From positions 1 through 64,000 of the forward strand of contig NZ_JAHLQA010000015.1 in assembly GCF_018918125.1 (NCBI RefSeq): DNA of 64,000 nt, written 5' to 3'. The stretch is from Blautia sp. MSJ-19 (GTDB taxonomy: Bacteria > Bacillota > Clostridia > Lachnospirales > Lachnospiraceae). The first letter of the stretch is position 1. Every line of letters begins with the position of its first letter. This document shows positions 25,698 to 34,876 of this stretch, piece after piece. Position numbers and translations under genes: made by a program. The notes beneath the pieces were generated by a model. The model ran no database searches. It saw only the letters and a program-made list of their open reading frames with translations, and was not told the origin of the DNA.

Positions 25698-25766
25698 TCA
25701 AACACAAGGCAGATGCAGCGAAGTCGTACCAAAATGGTACGTCGAGCTGCATCTAACGCCGTGTTT
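25698..25766. repeat. Long imperfect palindrome between pgk and tpiA
   Basis: Paired arms from outside in: CAAACAC/GTGTTTG, GGC/GCC, AGATGCAGC/GCTGCATCT and GTACCA/TGGTAC around an AAA loop, with small internal loops. No T run follows, so it is not a terminator. It may stabilise or process the pgk-tpiA mRNA, or be a dispersed palindromic repeat. Confidence 0.6.
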
Positions 25767-25784
25767 GGATTATATACGCTGTTT

Positions 25785-26981
25785 TTACTTGTCGTTTGCT
25801 GCTGCTACACCTGGCAGTTCTTTTCCTTCGAGGAATTCCAGAGATGCTCCACCACCTGTAGAGATGTGAGTCATCTTGTCGCCATAACCAAGGATGTTAA
25901 CTGCTGCTGCAGAGTCTCCACCACCGATGATAGTTGTAGCATCTGTCTCAGCAAGAGCTTTTGCAACTTCTTCTGTACCATGAGCGAAGTTCGGCATTTC
26001 GAAGCAGCCCATCGGTCCATTCCAAACAACTGTCTTGGCATCTTTTACAGCATCAGAGAAAATTTTCTCTGTTTCTGGTCCGATGTCCATTCCTTCCCAG
26101 CCATCCGGGATGCATCCACGTTTTACAACCTGGATATTGCAGTCATTGGAGAAGTCATCTCCGATTCTGTTATCAACAGGAAGAAGAAGTTTAACACCTT
26201 TTTCTTCTGCTTTCTTAAGCATGTCTAATGCATACTGAAGGTAATCATCTTCGCAAAGAGAATTTCCGATATGTCCACCAAGTGCTTTGGAGAATGTGTA
26301 AGACATACCACCACCGATGATCAGAGTATCAACTTTGTCAAGAAGGTTATTGATAACAGAGATCTTGCTGGAAACTTTTGCTCCACCAAGGATAGCTACG
26401 AATGGTCTTTCCGGATTTTCTACTGCATTTCCGAGGAATGCAATTTCTTTTTCCATCAGGTATCCAACTACTGCTGTATCTACATATTTGGTAACACCAA
26501 CGTTGGAGCAGTGAGCTCTGTGAGCGGTACCAAATGCATCGTTTACGAATACATCGCAAAGGGAAGCCAGATCTTTGCTGAACTCATCGCCGTTCTTTGT
26601 TTCTTCTGCACGGTAACGTGTGTTTTCAAGAAGGATAACTTCTCCGTCTTTCATTGCATCTACAGCTGCTTTAACTGTATCGTCAACAACAACCGGGCTC
26701 GGAACGAATTTAACTTCCTGTCCGAGAAGTTCTGTAAGACGTTTTGCAACAGGTGCAAGAGATAATTCCGGTTTTGGCTCTCCCTTCGGTTTGCCAAGGT
26801 GTGAACAAAGAATGATTTTTCCGCCATCTGCGATCAGCTTCTTGATTGTAGGAAGAGCTGCTACCAGACGGTTCTCATCTGTAATTTTGCCGTCCTGCAG
26901 AGGTACATTAAAGTCACATCTTACCAGAACTTTCTGGCCTTTTACATTGATATCATCAACGGATTTTTTGTTTAATCCCAT
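25785..26981 (-). CDS. pgk: Phosphoglycerate kinase
   Basis: 398 aa, full length. Transfers the acyl phosphate of 1,3-bisphosphoglycerate to ADP. N-terminal substrate motifs ([32 protein letters not shown]) and the C-terminal nucleotide motifs ([32 protein letters not shown]) are intact. The AATTTGGAGGAATATTAGC leader gives a good ribosome site. It lies between the gap terminator and tpiA, so it either has its own weak promoter or depends on read-through from gap. Confidence 0.97.
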   Translation of the reverse strand: MGLNKKSVDDINVKGQKVLVRCDFNVPLQDGKITDENRLVAALPTIKKLIADGGKIILCSHLGKPKGEPKPELSLAPVAKRLTELLGQEVKFVPSPVVVDDTVKAAVDAMKDGEVILLENTRYRAEETKNGDEFSKDLASLCDVFVNDAFGTAHRAHCSNVGVTKYVDTAVVGYLMEKEIAFLGNAVENPERPFVAILGGAKVSSKISVINNLLDKVDTLIIGGGMSYTFSKALGGHIGNSLCEDDYLQYALDMLKKAEEKGVKLLLPVDNRIGDDFSNDCNIQVVKRGCIPDGWEGMDIGPETEKIFSDAVKDAKTVVWNGPMGCFEMPNFAHGTEEVAKALAETDATTIIGGGDSAAAVNILGYGDKMTHISTGGGASLEFLEGKELPGVAAANDK

Positions 26982-27136
26982 GCTAATATTCCTCCAAATT
27001 CAAAATAATCAAAACGGATAAGTCCATTTCAAAATTGGGAACAAAGCGGACAAGACCGCTTCAAACTCCCTCAATCCCTCAACCTTTGAGGGGCTTGCTT
27101 TATTGGAACATTACGGAGTAATTTCCTATAAAGTAA

Positions 27137-27170
27137 AAACAGGGCCCGGTCCAAATCAGACCGGACCCTG
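27137..27170 (-). terminator. Terminator downstream of gap
   Basis: CAGGGCCCGGTC (27140-27151) pairs with GACCGGACCCTG (27159-27170) with one mismatch; the minus strand continues TTTTTAC. It may be partial, lowering pgk-tpiA relative to gap. The rest of the 26982-27236 gap shows only a short CCTCAA/TTGAGG-type hairpin and no gene. Confidence 0.8.
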
Positions 27171-27236
27171 ACTGAGTCTATTTATGTCACTGCACAAATG
27201 CAATAACAAACTCCACACTCTAACTTATAAACTTAA

Positions 27237-28256
27237 TTAAGCGTTCAGAAGTTTTCCAAAGTGTTTGATTGTACGAACCATCTGGCTTGTGTAGGAGTTT
27301 TCGTTGTCATACCAGGAAACAACCTGTACTTCTGTTGTGCCGTTCTCAAGTGGCAGAACCATTGTCTGAGTAGCATCGAACAGAGAACCAAATCTCATAC
27401 CAACGATATCGCTGGATACGATTTCGTCTTCGTTGTATCCGAAGGATTCGTTAGAAGCTGCTTTCATAGCTGCGTTGATCTGCTCTTTTGTTACGTTTCC
27501 TTCAACAACTGCTGTAAGGATTGTTGTAGAACCTGTTGGGGTTGGTACACGCTGAGCGGATCCGATCAGTTTGCCGTTCAGTTCTGGGATAACCAGACCG
27601 ATTGCTTTTGCAGCACCTGTGCTGTTCGGAACGATGTTAACTGCAGCTGCACGGGATCTTCTCAGATCGCCTTTTCTCTGCGGTCCATCAAGTGTCATCT
27701 GATCACCTGTGTAAGCATGGATTGTGCACATGATACCAGATTTGATCGGTGCAAGATCGTTAAGAGCCTTAGCCATTGGTGCAAGGCAGTTTGTTGTGCA
27801 GGATGCAGCGGAGATGATCTTATCTTCGTTTGTAAGACCTTCGTGGTTTACATTGTAAACGATTGTCTTAAGGTCGTTTCCAGCCGGAGCGGAAATAACA
27901 ACGTGTTTAGCACCTGCATCGATATGAGCCTGAGCTTTGTCTTTGGATGTATAGAAACCTGTGCACTCGAGAACTACGTCTACACCGATTTCTCCCCAAG
28001 GAAGTTCTGCAGCGTTAGCTTTTGCATAGATTTTGATTTCTTTTCCGTCAACTGTGATGGAATCTTCTCCTGCTTCTACTTTGTCAGCCAGAGCGTATCT
28101 TCCCTGAGTTGAGTCATATTTTAATAAGTGAGCCAGCATTTTCGGGGATGTAAGGTCGTTGATAGCAACGATTTCAAATCCTTCTGCTCCAAACATCTGA
28201 CGGAATGCCAGACGACCGATACGGCCAAATCCATTAATTGCAACTTTTACTGCCAT
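27237..28256 (-). CDS. gap: Glyceraldehyde-3-phosphate dehydrogenase, type I
   Basis: 339 aa. Oxidises and phosphorylates glyceraldehyde 3-phosphate with NAD. The Rossmann start [17 protein letters not shown], the catalytic Cys in [12 protein letters not shown] (about residue 152) and the C-terminal [16 protein letters not shown] stretch are intact. An AGGAGG site precedes the ATG and a near-consensus promoter lies upstream. The gene is followed by its own terminator. Confidence 0.97.
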   Translation of the reverse strand: MAVKVAINGFGRIGRLAFRQMFGAEGFEIVAINDLTSPKMLAHLLKYDSTQGRYALADKVEAGEDSITVDGKEIKIYAKANAAELPWGEIGVDVVLECTGFYTSKDKAQAHIDAGAKHVVISAPAGNDLKTIVYNVNHEGLTNEDKIISAASCTTNCLAPMAKALNDLAPIKSGIMCTIHAYTGDQMTLDGPQRKGDLRRSRAAAVNIVPNSTGAAKAIGLVIPELNGKLIGSAQRVPTPTGSTTILTAVVEGNVTKEQINAAMKAASNESFGYNEDEIVSSDIVGMRFGSLFDATQTMVLPLENGTTEVQVVSWYDNENSYTSQMVRTIKHFGKLLNA

Positions 28257-28324
28257 GATAAATTCCTCCTATGAAATAAATGGTTGATTATGGCGTTTGT
28301 TAAAGAAACGTCAACCTATTGCAT

Positions 28325-28353
28325 ATTGTATCGAATCTCGTACAAAAATTCAA
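28325..28353 (-). promoter_or_regulatory. Predicted sigma-A promoter of gap
   Basis: Minus strand TTGAAT (28348-28353), 17-bp spacer, TACAAT (28325-28330). A second possible set nearer the gene is TTGACG with CATAAT at 16 bp spacing (about 28284-28312). Confidence 0.75.
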
Positions 28354-28404
28354 GGGGATTTTATAAAAAACATTATAAAAATGTATTTAAATGGAAATGA
28401 AACC

Positions 28405-28434
28405 ATAGCGGGAACAAATTTTGCATGCTATAAT
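28405..28434 (+). promoter_or_regulatory. Extended -10 promoter of the PHP phosphatase gene
   Basis: TGCTATAAT (28426-28434) is a perfect extended -10 box, 32 bp before the start codon. The -35 region is poor, as is usual for extended -10 promoters. It is divergent from the gap promoter. Confidence 0.6.
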
Positions 28435-28465
28435 GTTACCATTCCATACAAAGGAGGATACAAAA

Positions 28466-29284
28466 ATGTCGAATCAGATCTTATGGGACTGCCATATGCA
28501 TTCTTCTTTTTCTGCTGACTCAGACACATCTATGGAAGATATGATCCGTGACGCGATCCGCCGCGGTCTTACCGGCATCTGTTTTACAGAGCATCTGGAC
28601 CCTGATTACCCACCAACCCCGGACAACGAAACATTTGAACTGGATCTTGACGGATACAGAGAGACTCTTTTTGATCTCAGGGATAAATATCAGAAAGAAC
28701 TGCAGATTCATTTTGGCATCGAGCTTGGACTTCAGCCACACCTGCATGATTATTTTCATGACCTTCTGGAATCGGTTTCCTTTGATTTCGTGATCGGATC
28801 TTCTCATGTCGTCCACGGATATGATCCTTATTATAGAGAATATTTTAAAGGACGTGAAGAATCTGCCTGCTATCGTGAGTATTTTGAATCCATTCTTGAA
28901 AATCTGAACGCATTTTCAGAAATGGATGTATATGGACATATTGATTATATCGTCCGCTATGGGCCGAATCAGAATAAATACTACACTTACGAGCGTTATC
29001 AGGATATTCTGGATGAAATCCTGCGCACAGTCATTGCCAAAGGTCGTGGAATCGAGTTGAATACCGGTGGTTTCCATTATGGTCTCGGCGAACCGAATCC
29101 GTGCCGCGCGGTCATCCGACGATACCGGGAACTTGGCGGCGAGCTCATCACGATCGGTGCTGACGCACACAATCCGGAAAAAATCGCCTATGATTTTGAT
29201 AAGGCTGCCACAATACTTGCAGACTGCGGTTTTAAGTACTATACTGTATTCCAAAACCGTAAACCGGAATTTGTCAGATTATAA
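28466..29284 (+). CDS. hisJ: PHP-domain histidinol-phosphatase (HisJ-type)
   Basis: 272 aa from the ATG at 28466, chosen for its AAAGGAGG site; the frame opens earlier at a TTG that lies inside the promoter. The PHP metal-binding motifs are visible: DCHMHSSFSADS at the N-terminus, FTEHLD, GIELG, GSSHVVHG, YGHIDY and the C-terminal GADAHNPEKI. The family removes phosphate from histidinol phosphate in histidine synthesis, though many PHP paralogues act on other phosphates. No other his gene is nearby, and the next gene, 35 bp downstream, is a GH13 enzyme, so a different physiological substrate is possible. Confidence 0.8.
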   Translation: MSNQILWDCHMHSSFSADSDTSMEDMIRDAIRRGLTGICFTEHLDPDYPPTPDNETFELDLDGYRETLFDLRDKYQKELQIHFGIELGLQPHLHDYFHDLLESVSFDFVIGSSHVVHGYDPYYREYFKGREESACYREYFESILENLNAFSEMDVYGHIDYIVRYGPNQNKYYTYERYQDILDEILRTVIAKGRGIELNTGGFHYGLGEPNPCRAVIRRYRELGGELITIGADAHNPEKIAYDFDKAATILADCGFKYYTVFQNRKPEFVRL

Positions 29285-29319
29285 TTTTCAGATAAAGATA
29301 CAAAAGGAGGAGATCCATC

Positions 29320-31602
29320 ATGGCAAAAAAACGTCTTCAGAAAAAGCGTGAAGCTGCCAAAGCTTCTGCTTCCCAGGCTGCTACTGCGAAAACAGAAGCC
29401 CCGAAAGTGACCACAAAGAAAGCTGAACCTGTTAAGGTTGAAACAAAAAAGGAAGAACCTGCTAAGGTTGAGACCAATAAAGAAGAACCTGTCAAAGTTG
29501 AAACAACCAAGACGGAACCTGTCAAAGTGGAGACCAGGAAAACAGAGCCGATCAAAGTTGAAACAACTAAGACGGAACCTGTTAAAGTCGAAACGAAGAA
29601 AGCTGAGCCTGTCAAAGTTGAAACAACTAAGACGGAACCTGTTAAAGTCGAAACAAAAAAAGAAGAAACCGTTAAGGTTGAGACTAAAAAAGTAGAAACT
29701 GCTAAAGTCGAAACTGTCAAAACGGAACCAGTAAAACTTGAAAACAGACGTGACGATGACCAGATTTACTGCGAACGTCTTGCACATCACCTGGATGAGC
29801 TGAAATGGCTCTATTGCGAACTGTATCAGGACAATCCATATGTCACCATGCATCTGAACGATCTTCTCAAGGTTCTCAAAAAATTCTATGACCTGAGAAA
29901 TGATGCACTGAAAGAATCTGATCTGAAAAGAGAAAAAGATCCGACATGGTACAAACGCAACGATCTCACCGGTATGATGATGTATGTCAATGCTTTTGCG
30001 GGTACTCTTTCCAATCTGGAATCCAAACTGGATTATGTACAGGAATGCAATGTCAACTATCTGCATCTGATGCCGCTTCTTGACTCCCCAAAAGGACGTA
30101 GCGACGGTGGTTATGCAGTTGCTGATTTCCGTAAAGTTCAGGAAGAACTCGGAACCATGGATGATTTTGCCGCTTTGACTGACGCCTGCCACAAACGAGG
30201 CATCAATGTCTGCCTGGATTTCGTCATGAACCATACATCCGAAGACCACGAATGGGCAAAACGTGCCCGTGCGGGAGAAAAAGAATATCAGGACCGTTAC
30301 TTCTTCTTTGACAACTATGATATTCCTTCTTTGTATGAGCAGACCTGCCCGGAAGTTTTCCCAACCACTGCACCTGGCAACTTCACCTGGCTGGAAGATC
30401 TTCATAAACACGTTATGACTACCTTCTATCCATATCAATGGGATCTGAACTACCGCAACCCGATCGTTCTGAATGAAATGATCTTTAACATGCTGTACCT
30501 GGCAAACCAGGGTGTAGATATCGTTCGTCTGGACGCTGTACCATATATCTGGAAACAGCTTGGCACCAACTGCCGTAATCTGCCTCAGGTTCACACAATC
30601 GTCCGTATCATGCGAATGATCTGTGAGATCGTATGCCCTGGTGTACTTCTTCTCGGAGAAGTTGTCATGGCTCCTGAAAAAGTTGTTCCATACTTCGGAA
30701 CTGTTGAAAAGCCGGAATGCCACCTGCTGTACAATGTAACAACCATGGCAAGTACCTGGCACACAGTTGCAACAAAAGATGTCTCTCTGCTGCGTCGTCA
30801 GCTGGATATCATTTCTGCACTTCCTCGCGATTACGTGTTCCAGAACTATCTCCGCTGCCACGATGATATCGGCTGGGGACTGGATTATGAATATCTTGAA
30901 AACTTCGGCATTCAGGAAGTACCGCATAAGAAATATCTGAATGATTTCCTTACAGGAAAATATCCGGATTCTTTTGCACGAGGAGAGCTTTATAATGATG
31001 ATCCGCGTCTCGGAGATGCAAGACTCTGCGGAACCACTGCTTCTCTTTGCGGTATTGAACGTTTTGGATTCGAAGGAAATCAGGAAGGCGTGGACAGAGC
31101 TGTCCGTTATGACATTACGCTGCATGCATTTATGCTTTCTCAGTCCGGTATCCCGGTAATCTACAGCGGTGATGAAATCGGTCAGGTAAATGATTATACT
31201 TATAAGGATGACCCGGAAAAAGCTGACGACTCCCGTTACCTCCACAGAGGAAACTTTGACTGGAATCTGGCAGAAAACCGCCATGATCCGGCTACTGTAC
31301 AGGGCAAACTCTTCCCTGCACTCGATAAACTGGAGCACATCCGTGCCAGCCACAGTGTATTCAACAGTAATGTTCCGATTCATACGATCGATACCTGGGA
31401 TAATTCTGTTCTTGCTTTTGTGCGCGAAAATGACAAAGAGAAGTTTATCGGAATCTACAACTTCAGCGAAAATGATAAAGTTGCATGGGTTGATGAAGAA
31501 GACGGTATGTACACAGACCTCATCTCCGGTCGTGAGATGGAAGCCAAAGGAGTGCAGATTCCTGCATTCGGATGCTACTGGCTGTGCAGAAATAAGAAAT
31601 AA
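29320..31602 (+). CDS. Amylosucrase-family GH13 glycoside hydrolase/transglycosidase with N-terminal repeat
   Basis: 760 aa. Residues about 1-145 are Lys/Glu/Pro/Val-rich, with 11 decapeptide repeats and no signal peptide. The rest is a GH13 enzyme. Region I is DFVMNHTS (about 300-307), region II VRLDAV with the nucleophile Asp (about 405), region III LLGEVV with the acid Glu (about 446), and region IV RCHDDIGW (about 512-519). SDGGYAV, HDDIGW and ADDSR match amylosucrase and sucrose-hydrolase relatives. The likely reaction is cleavage of sucrose or a related glucoside, with transfer to alpha-glucan or phosphate-independent hydrolysis. It probably follows hisJ in one transcript (35-bp gap, AAAGGAGGAG site) and ends at a terminator. 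Exact product specificity cannot be read from sequence. Confidence 0.85.
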   Translation: MAKKRLQKKREAAKASASQAATAKTEAPKVTTKKAEPVKVETKKEEPAKVETNKEEPVKVETTKTEPVKVETRKTEPIKVETTKTEPVKVETKKAEPVKVETTKTEPVKVETKKEETVKVETKKVETAKVETVKTEPVKLENRRDDDQIYCERLAHHLDELKWLYCELYQDNPYVTMHLNDLLKVLKKFYDLRNDALKESDLKREKDPTWYKRNDLTGMMMYVNAFAGTLSNLESKLDYVQECNVNYLHLMPLLDSPKGRSDGGYAVADFRKVQEELGTMDDFAALTDACHKRGINVCLDFVMNHTSEDHEWAKRARAGEKEYQDRYFFFDNYDIPSLYEQTCPEVFPTTAPGNFTWLEDLHKHVMTTFYPYQWDLNYRNPIVLNEMIFNMLYLANQGVDIVRLDAVPYIWKQLGTNCRNLPQVHTIVRIMRMICEIVCPGVLLLGEVVMAPEKVVPYFGTVEKPECHLLYNVTTMASTWHTVATKDVSLLRRQLDIISALPRDYVFQNYLRCHDDIGWGLDYEYLENFGIQEVPHKKYLNDFLTGKYPDSFARGELYNDDPRLGDARLCGTTASLCGIERFGFEGNQEGVDRAVRYDITLHAFMLSQSGIPVIYSGDEIGQVNDYTYKDDPEKADDSRYLHRGNFDWNLAENRHDPATVQGKLFPALDKLEHIRASHSVFNSNVPIHTIDTWDNSVLAFVRENDKEKFIGIYNFSENDKVAWVDEEDGMYTDLISGREMEAKGVQIPAFGCYWLCRNKK
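29422..29745 (+). repeat. 30-bp tandem repeat encoding 11 EPVKVETK-type decapeptides
   Basis: Eleven in-frame 30-bp units encode variants of (T/A/E)EPVKVET(K/T)K. The array is imperfect but clearly periodic, and likely variable in copy number. It would give a long charged, probably extended segment ahead of the catalytic domain. Confidence 0.9.
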
Positions 31603-31616
31603 ATTTAAAGAATGCC

Positions 31617-31660
31617 AAAAAACAGCTCTGCGAATCGTAATTGATTCACAGAGCTGTTTT
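31617..31660. terminator. Bidirectional terminator between GH13 gene and P-type ATPase gene
   Basis: AACAGCTCTG plus GAATC (from 31621) pairs with GATTC and CAGAGCTGTT (to 31658). T runs follow on both strands (TTTTT on plus, TTTTTT on minus), fitting the convergent genes on either side. Confidence 0.85.
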
Positions 31661-31712
31661 TATATTTTTCTAAATATCTCAGTCATAATCGGCCGGAGCC
31701 TTTTTACTGATT

Positions 31713-34265
31713 TTATTTACGAAGTTTATCAATAAATGATGTGAATTTTCCCGGATTTTCTTTGTCCAGTGAGCGGGCATAGATGCCTTTCAGCCAGACG
31801 GTGATCACATCGATCAGAACCGGTGCGAAAGTCATCAGGATAAATACCAGGATGATCATTCCAAAATCCAGGGAGCCGAGGGAAAGCAGCTTCTGGAAAA
31901 TAACGGCCGCGGCAAAAAAGATAAACTGCATGCCGTAAATGATCGTCTTACGATAGGTATTTAATGGTGCATAAACGGTCTTTAATGCTGCCATGTAGTT
32001 CCAACCTGTTACAAGGACGCATGCTGTATTCAGCATTGCTGTGGAATGGTATACATTCTGACAGACAAGCATAACCGCAAATACACAGGATGTGATCGTA
32101 ATCGCCGCCGGAAATGCATTGATGAATACATGTCGCAGGAACGTATGATCAATCTTCTCGTAGTTATTTTCCTGTGCAAGCAGGAACGTCGGGATACCTA
32201 CCGCACATGCACTGATCAGGGACATCTGAATCGGCTCGAACGGATACGTATTACCAAAGAAGATCGTCAATAACGACAACATAACCGAAAACATCGTCTT
32301 GATCAGAAACATGGATGCTGCAGTACGGATATTGTTTACAACTCTTCGTCCCTGATTTACGATATGTGGCATAGATGCAAAGTTAGAATCCAGAAGAACA
32401 ACATTTGCGATATTCTTCGCCGCATCACTTCCCTGCGCCATGGCAATACTGCAATCTGCTTCTTTCAGAGCAAGGACGTCGTTGACACCATCACCGGTCA
32501 TTGCAACCGTATGTCCCTGCGACTGCAAAGCCTGTACCATCGCCTTTTTCTGTTGTGGAGTCACACGTCCGAAAACGCTGTACTCCGCAACTGCATCCTG
32601 AATCATCTCCTCGGACGTCAGTGTCGTAGCATCTACATATCTGTCGGCATTTCTAAGTCCGGCACGTTTCGCAATCGCTGCAACTGTTACCGGATCATCA
32701 CCGGAAATCACCTTAAGGTCTACTTCCTGGCTGTCAAAGAATGCCAGGGTGTCCGGTGCCTCCGGACGAATCACATCAGTCAGAAGCATCAATGCAAGAG
32801 GTTCCAGTCCTTCCGGAAGCTCCGTTCCTTCTGACATCTGCGGACTGTGTGCCAATACCAGTACACGAAGCCCTTCTTCTGCATATTTCTGACACCGTTC
32901 GGTCAGTTCCTGACTGTTTTCCGGAAACAAGAACTGTGCAGCTCCCATCAGGTATGTGCCTTTTTCTTCAAAAACAGCACCACTGTATTTCCGATCGGAA
33001 GAAAACGGAATCACATGTTCCAATGTCATCCCCTGCTTCGCCGGGAAACGTTTACGAAGGGCATCAATCGTCGCATTCTGATCTTTGAGCACATACATCA
33101 TACTGCACATAATCTCACTGATCTCAGTCATAAATGCCGGATTCTCTGACCGAATACTCGTTTCATCCACATTCTCAGATACAAGTGCTTCCTGTGCTTC
33201 TAAGTCAGTCTGCCCGGTTCCACTTTCTGCGGCCTGCAGACCAGAAGATTCTGCATCTGCATTTTCTGCCGGTTCCACATCTGTCGCCGGTTCAGTTTCT
33301 TCCAGAGCTGTCATTCCACTGGATTTTTCATAAGGTTCCACACGCTCTACACACATGGTTCCTTCTGTGATCGTACCTGTCTTATCCAGACAGAGCGTGT
33401 CAACTCTGGCAAGTGTCTCGATACAGTAAAGCTCCTGTACCAGTGTCTTCTTATTCGCAAGAACAAGTGCTCCCAATGTCAGTGCAACGCTGGTCAGAAG
33501 AACAAGCCCTTCCGGAATCATACCAAGAACTCCGGCTACCATACTTACAATGGAATCTTTGAATGTATCCCCGACAATATAATACTGCTTATAAAACAGC
33601 AGTGCACCAAGCGGCACGATAATGATACTGATCACTTTCAGGATTGCATTCAGCGAATTTTTCAGTTCAGAATTATGACGTTTGAACTCTTTTGCTTCAC
33701 TGGTGATCTGTGCCGCATAATTATCTTTTCCGACATGGATGATCTGGCAGTTCGCCTCTCCGGAAGTCACGAAACTTCCTGAAAAAAGCTCATCTCCTAC
33801 ATTCTTTGGAAGGTTGTCTGATTCACCGGTCAGGAGAGATTCATTGACCTCTACACTGCCCTCCAGCACCTTCGCATCTGCCGGCACCTGATCCCCGGTC
33901 TTAAGACAGACCACATCATCCAGCACCAGTTCTTCTGTCGGAACGGTCCATTTCTGCCCTTCACGGATAACAACGGATTTTCTTGCTGTAAGGATTGCCA
34001 GCTTATCGATTGTCTTCTTGGCACGTATCTCCTGGGCGATACCGATCAGTGTATTGATTATAATAATGCATACAAAAAACGCATTTTTATAAGAACCGAC
34101 TAACAGTACCAGCACCAGAAGTACAAGATTCAGGAAGTTGAAAAATGTCAGCGTGTTTTCTCTTACGATCTGCTTATAGGTTCGGGTATTCGGATTCTCG
34201 TCTGCATTGACCTTTCCCTCTGCAATTCGCTCATTTACCTGTTCGTCTGTAAGTCCTGTCAACAT
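31713..34265 (-). CDS. Cation-translocating P-type ATPase (CtpE-like)
   Basis: 850 aa. An integral membrane pump with actuator motif LTGES (about 145-149), phosphorylation motif CLDKTGTITEG (Asp294), MTGDGVNDVLAL hinge motif and about ten membrane segments. The TM4 motif is PEGL (about 251-254), as in the CtpE-like/calcium-type branch, which argues against heavy-metal or Kdp types. Calcium or another divalent cation is the likely substrate, by family only. Residues 315-378 form an acidic Glu/Ala/Ser-rich insertion in the nucleotide-binding domain. The ATG has a GAGGTG site. It lies 95 bp after nifU with no certain promoter. Confidence 0.85.
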   Translation of the reverse strand: MLTGLTDEQVNERIAEGKVNADENPNTRTYKQIVRENTLTFFNFLNLVLLVLVLLVGSYKNAFFVCIIIINTLIGIAQEIRAKKTIDKLAILTARKSVVIREGQKWTVPTEELVLDDVVCLKTGDQVPADAKVLEGSVEVNESLLTGESDNLPKNVGDELFSGSFVTSGEANCQIIHVGKDNYAAQITSEAKEFKRHNSELKNSLNAILKVISIIIVPLGALLFYKQYYIVGDTFKDSIVSMVAGVLGMIPEGLVLLTSVALTLGALVLANKKTLVQELYCIETLARVDTLCLDKTGTITEGTMCVERVEPYEKSSGMTALEETEPATDVEPAENADAESSGLQAAESGTGQTDLEAQEALVSENVDETSIRSENPAFMTEISEIMCSMMYVLKDQNATIDALRKRFPAKQGMTLEHVIPFSSDRKYSGAVFEEKGTYLMGAAQFLFPENSQELTERCQKYAEEGLRVLVLAHSPQMSEGTELPEGLEPLALMLLTDVIRPEAPDTLAFFDSQEVDLKVISGDDPVTVAAIAKRAGLRNADRYVDATTLTSEEMIQDAVAEYSVFGRVTPQQKKAMVQALQSQGHTVAMTGDGVNDVLALKEADCSIAMAQGSDAAKNIANVVLLDSNFASMPHIVNQGRRVVNNIRTAASMFLIKTMFSVMLSLLTIFFGNTYPFEPIQMSLISACAVGIPTFLLAQENNYEKIDHTFLRHVFINAFPAAITITSCVFAVMLVCQNVYHSTAMLNTACVLVTGWNYMAALKTVYAPLNTYRKTIIYGMQFIFFAAAVIFQKLLSLGSLDFGMIILVFILMTFAPVLIDVITVWLKGIYARSLDKENPGKFTSFIDKLRK

Positions 34266-34360
34266 TTCACCTCGCTATTTGTTTACTGTTCGCAGAAATC
34301 TTCCTGTAAACAGTGATCTCTATTTTACCGTTGGCGTTTCTCCCCTCACAGCCGAATTTA

Positions 34361-34801
34361 TTAATATTCTTCTTCCTCTTCGCCCTCGCTGATATCTGAC
34401 TTCGGTTTGTCCAGACCTTCAATCACGATACCGTGTTTCTGTGCATAATCCCACAGTGCTGCATGAATTGCTTCTTCTGCAAGAAGGGAGCAGTGTACTT
34501 TGACCGGCGGAAGTCCATCCAGTGCTTCCATAACGGCTTTGTTTGTGATCTGCATTGCTTCTTCGATAGTTTTGCCCTTTACCATCTCTGTAGCCATGCT
34601 GCTTGTTGCAACAGCAGCGCCACAGCCGAATGTTTTGAATTTGCATTCTTTGATGATATGAGTCTCATCGTCAATGTCAAGGAACATTCTCATGATATCA
34701 CCACATTTTGCGTTACCAACTGTTCCTACTCCACTTGCGTCTTCGATTTCTCCTACATTTCTTGGATGCTGAAAATGATCCATAACTTTTTCGCTGTACA
34801 T
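34361..34801 (-). CDS. nifU: Fe-S cluster scaffold protein NifU/IscU-type
   Basis: 146 aa. Assembles Fe-S clusters from sulfur supplied by the cysteine desulfurase. The three ligand cysteines are present: Cys33 (AKCGD, with Asp35), Cys60 (FGCGAAVATSS) and Cys104 (VHCSLLAEEA). The C-terminus is a short acidic tail (SEGEEEEEY). It is the short, scaffold-only form without the NifU ferredoxin or C-terminal domains. A well-spaced AGGAGG site lies before the ATG. Third gene of iscR-nifS-nifU. Confidence 0.93.
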   Translation of the reverse strand: MYSEKVMDHFQHPRNVGEIEDASGVGTVGNAKCGDIMRMFLDIDDETHIIKECKFKTFGCGAAVATSSMATEMVKGKTIEEAMQITNKAVMEALDGLPPVKVHCSLLAEEAIHAALWDYAQKHGIVIEGLDKPKSDISEGEEEEEY

Positions 34802-34876
34802 AATATAAATTCCTCCTGTTATTGTCTTTTGTCTGTAATTGTCTACCTTTTATAAATACAGTTATTCATTTTCTAT

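Noticed and set aside
27261-28112. 283-codon plus-strand frame across gap
   Set aside because: Shadow of GAPDH.
29422-29745. CRISPR-like periodicity
   Set aside because: The 30-bp units are contiguous and code in frame for a decapeptide; there are no unique spacers and no cas genes.
29239-31383. 714-codon open frame on the minus strand across the GH13 gene
   Set aside because: It is antisense to a complete GH13 enzyme with all catalytic motifs; the frame is open because of codon bias, and no ribosome site or homology is seen.
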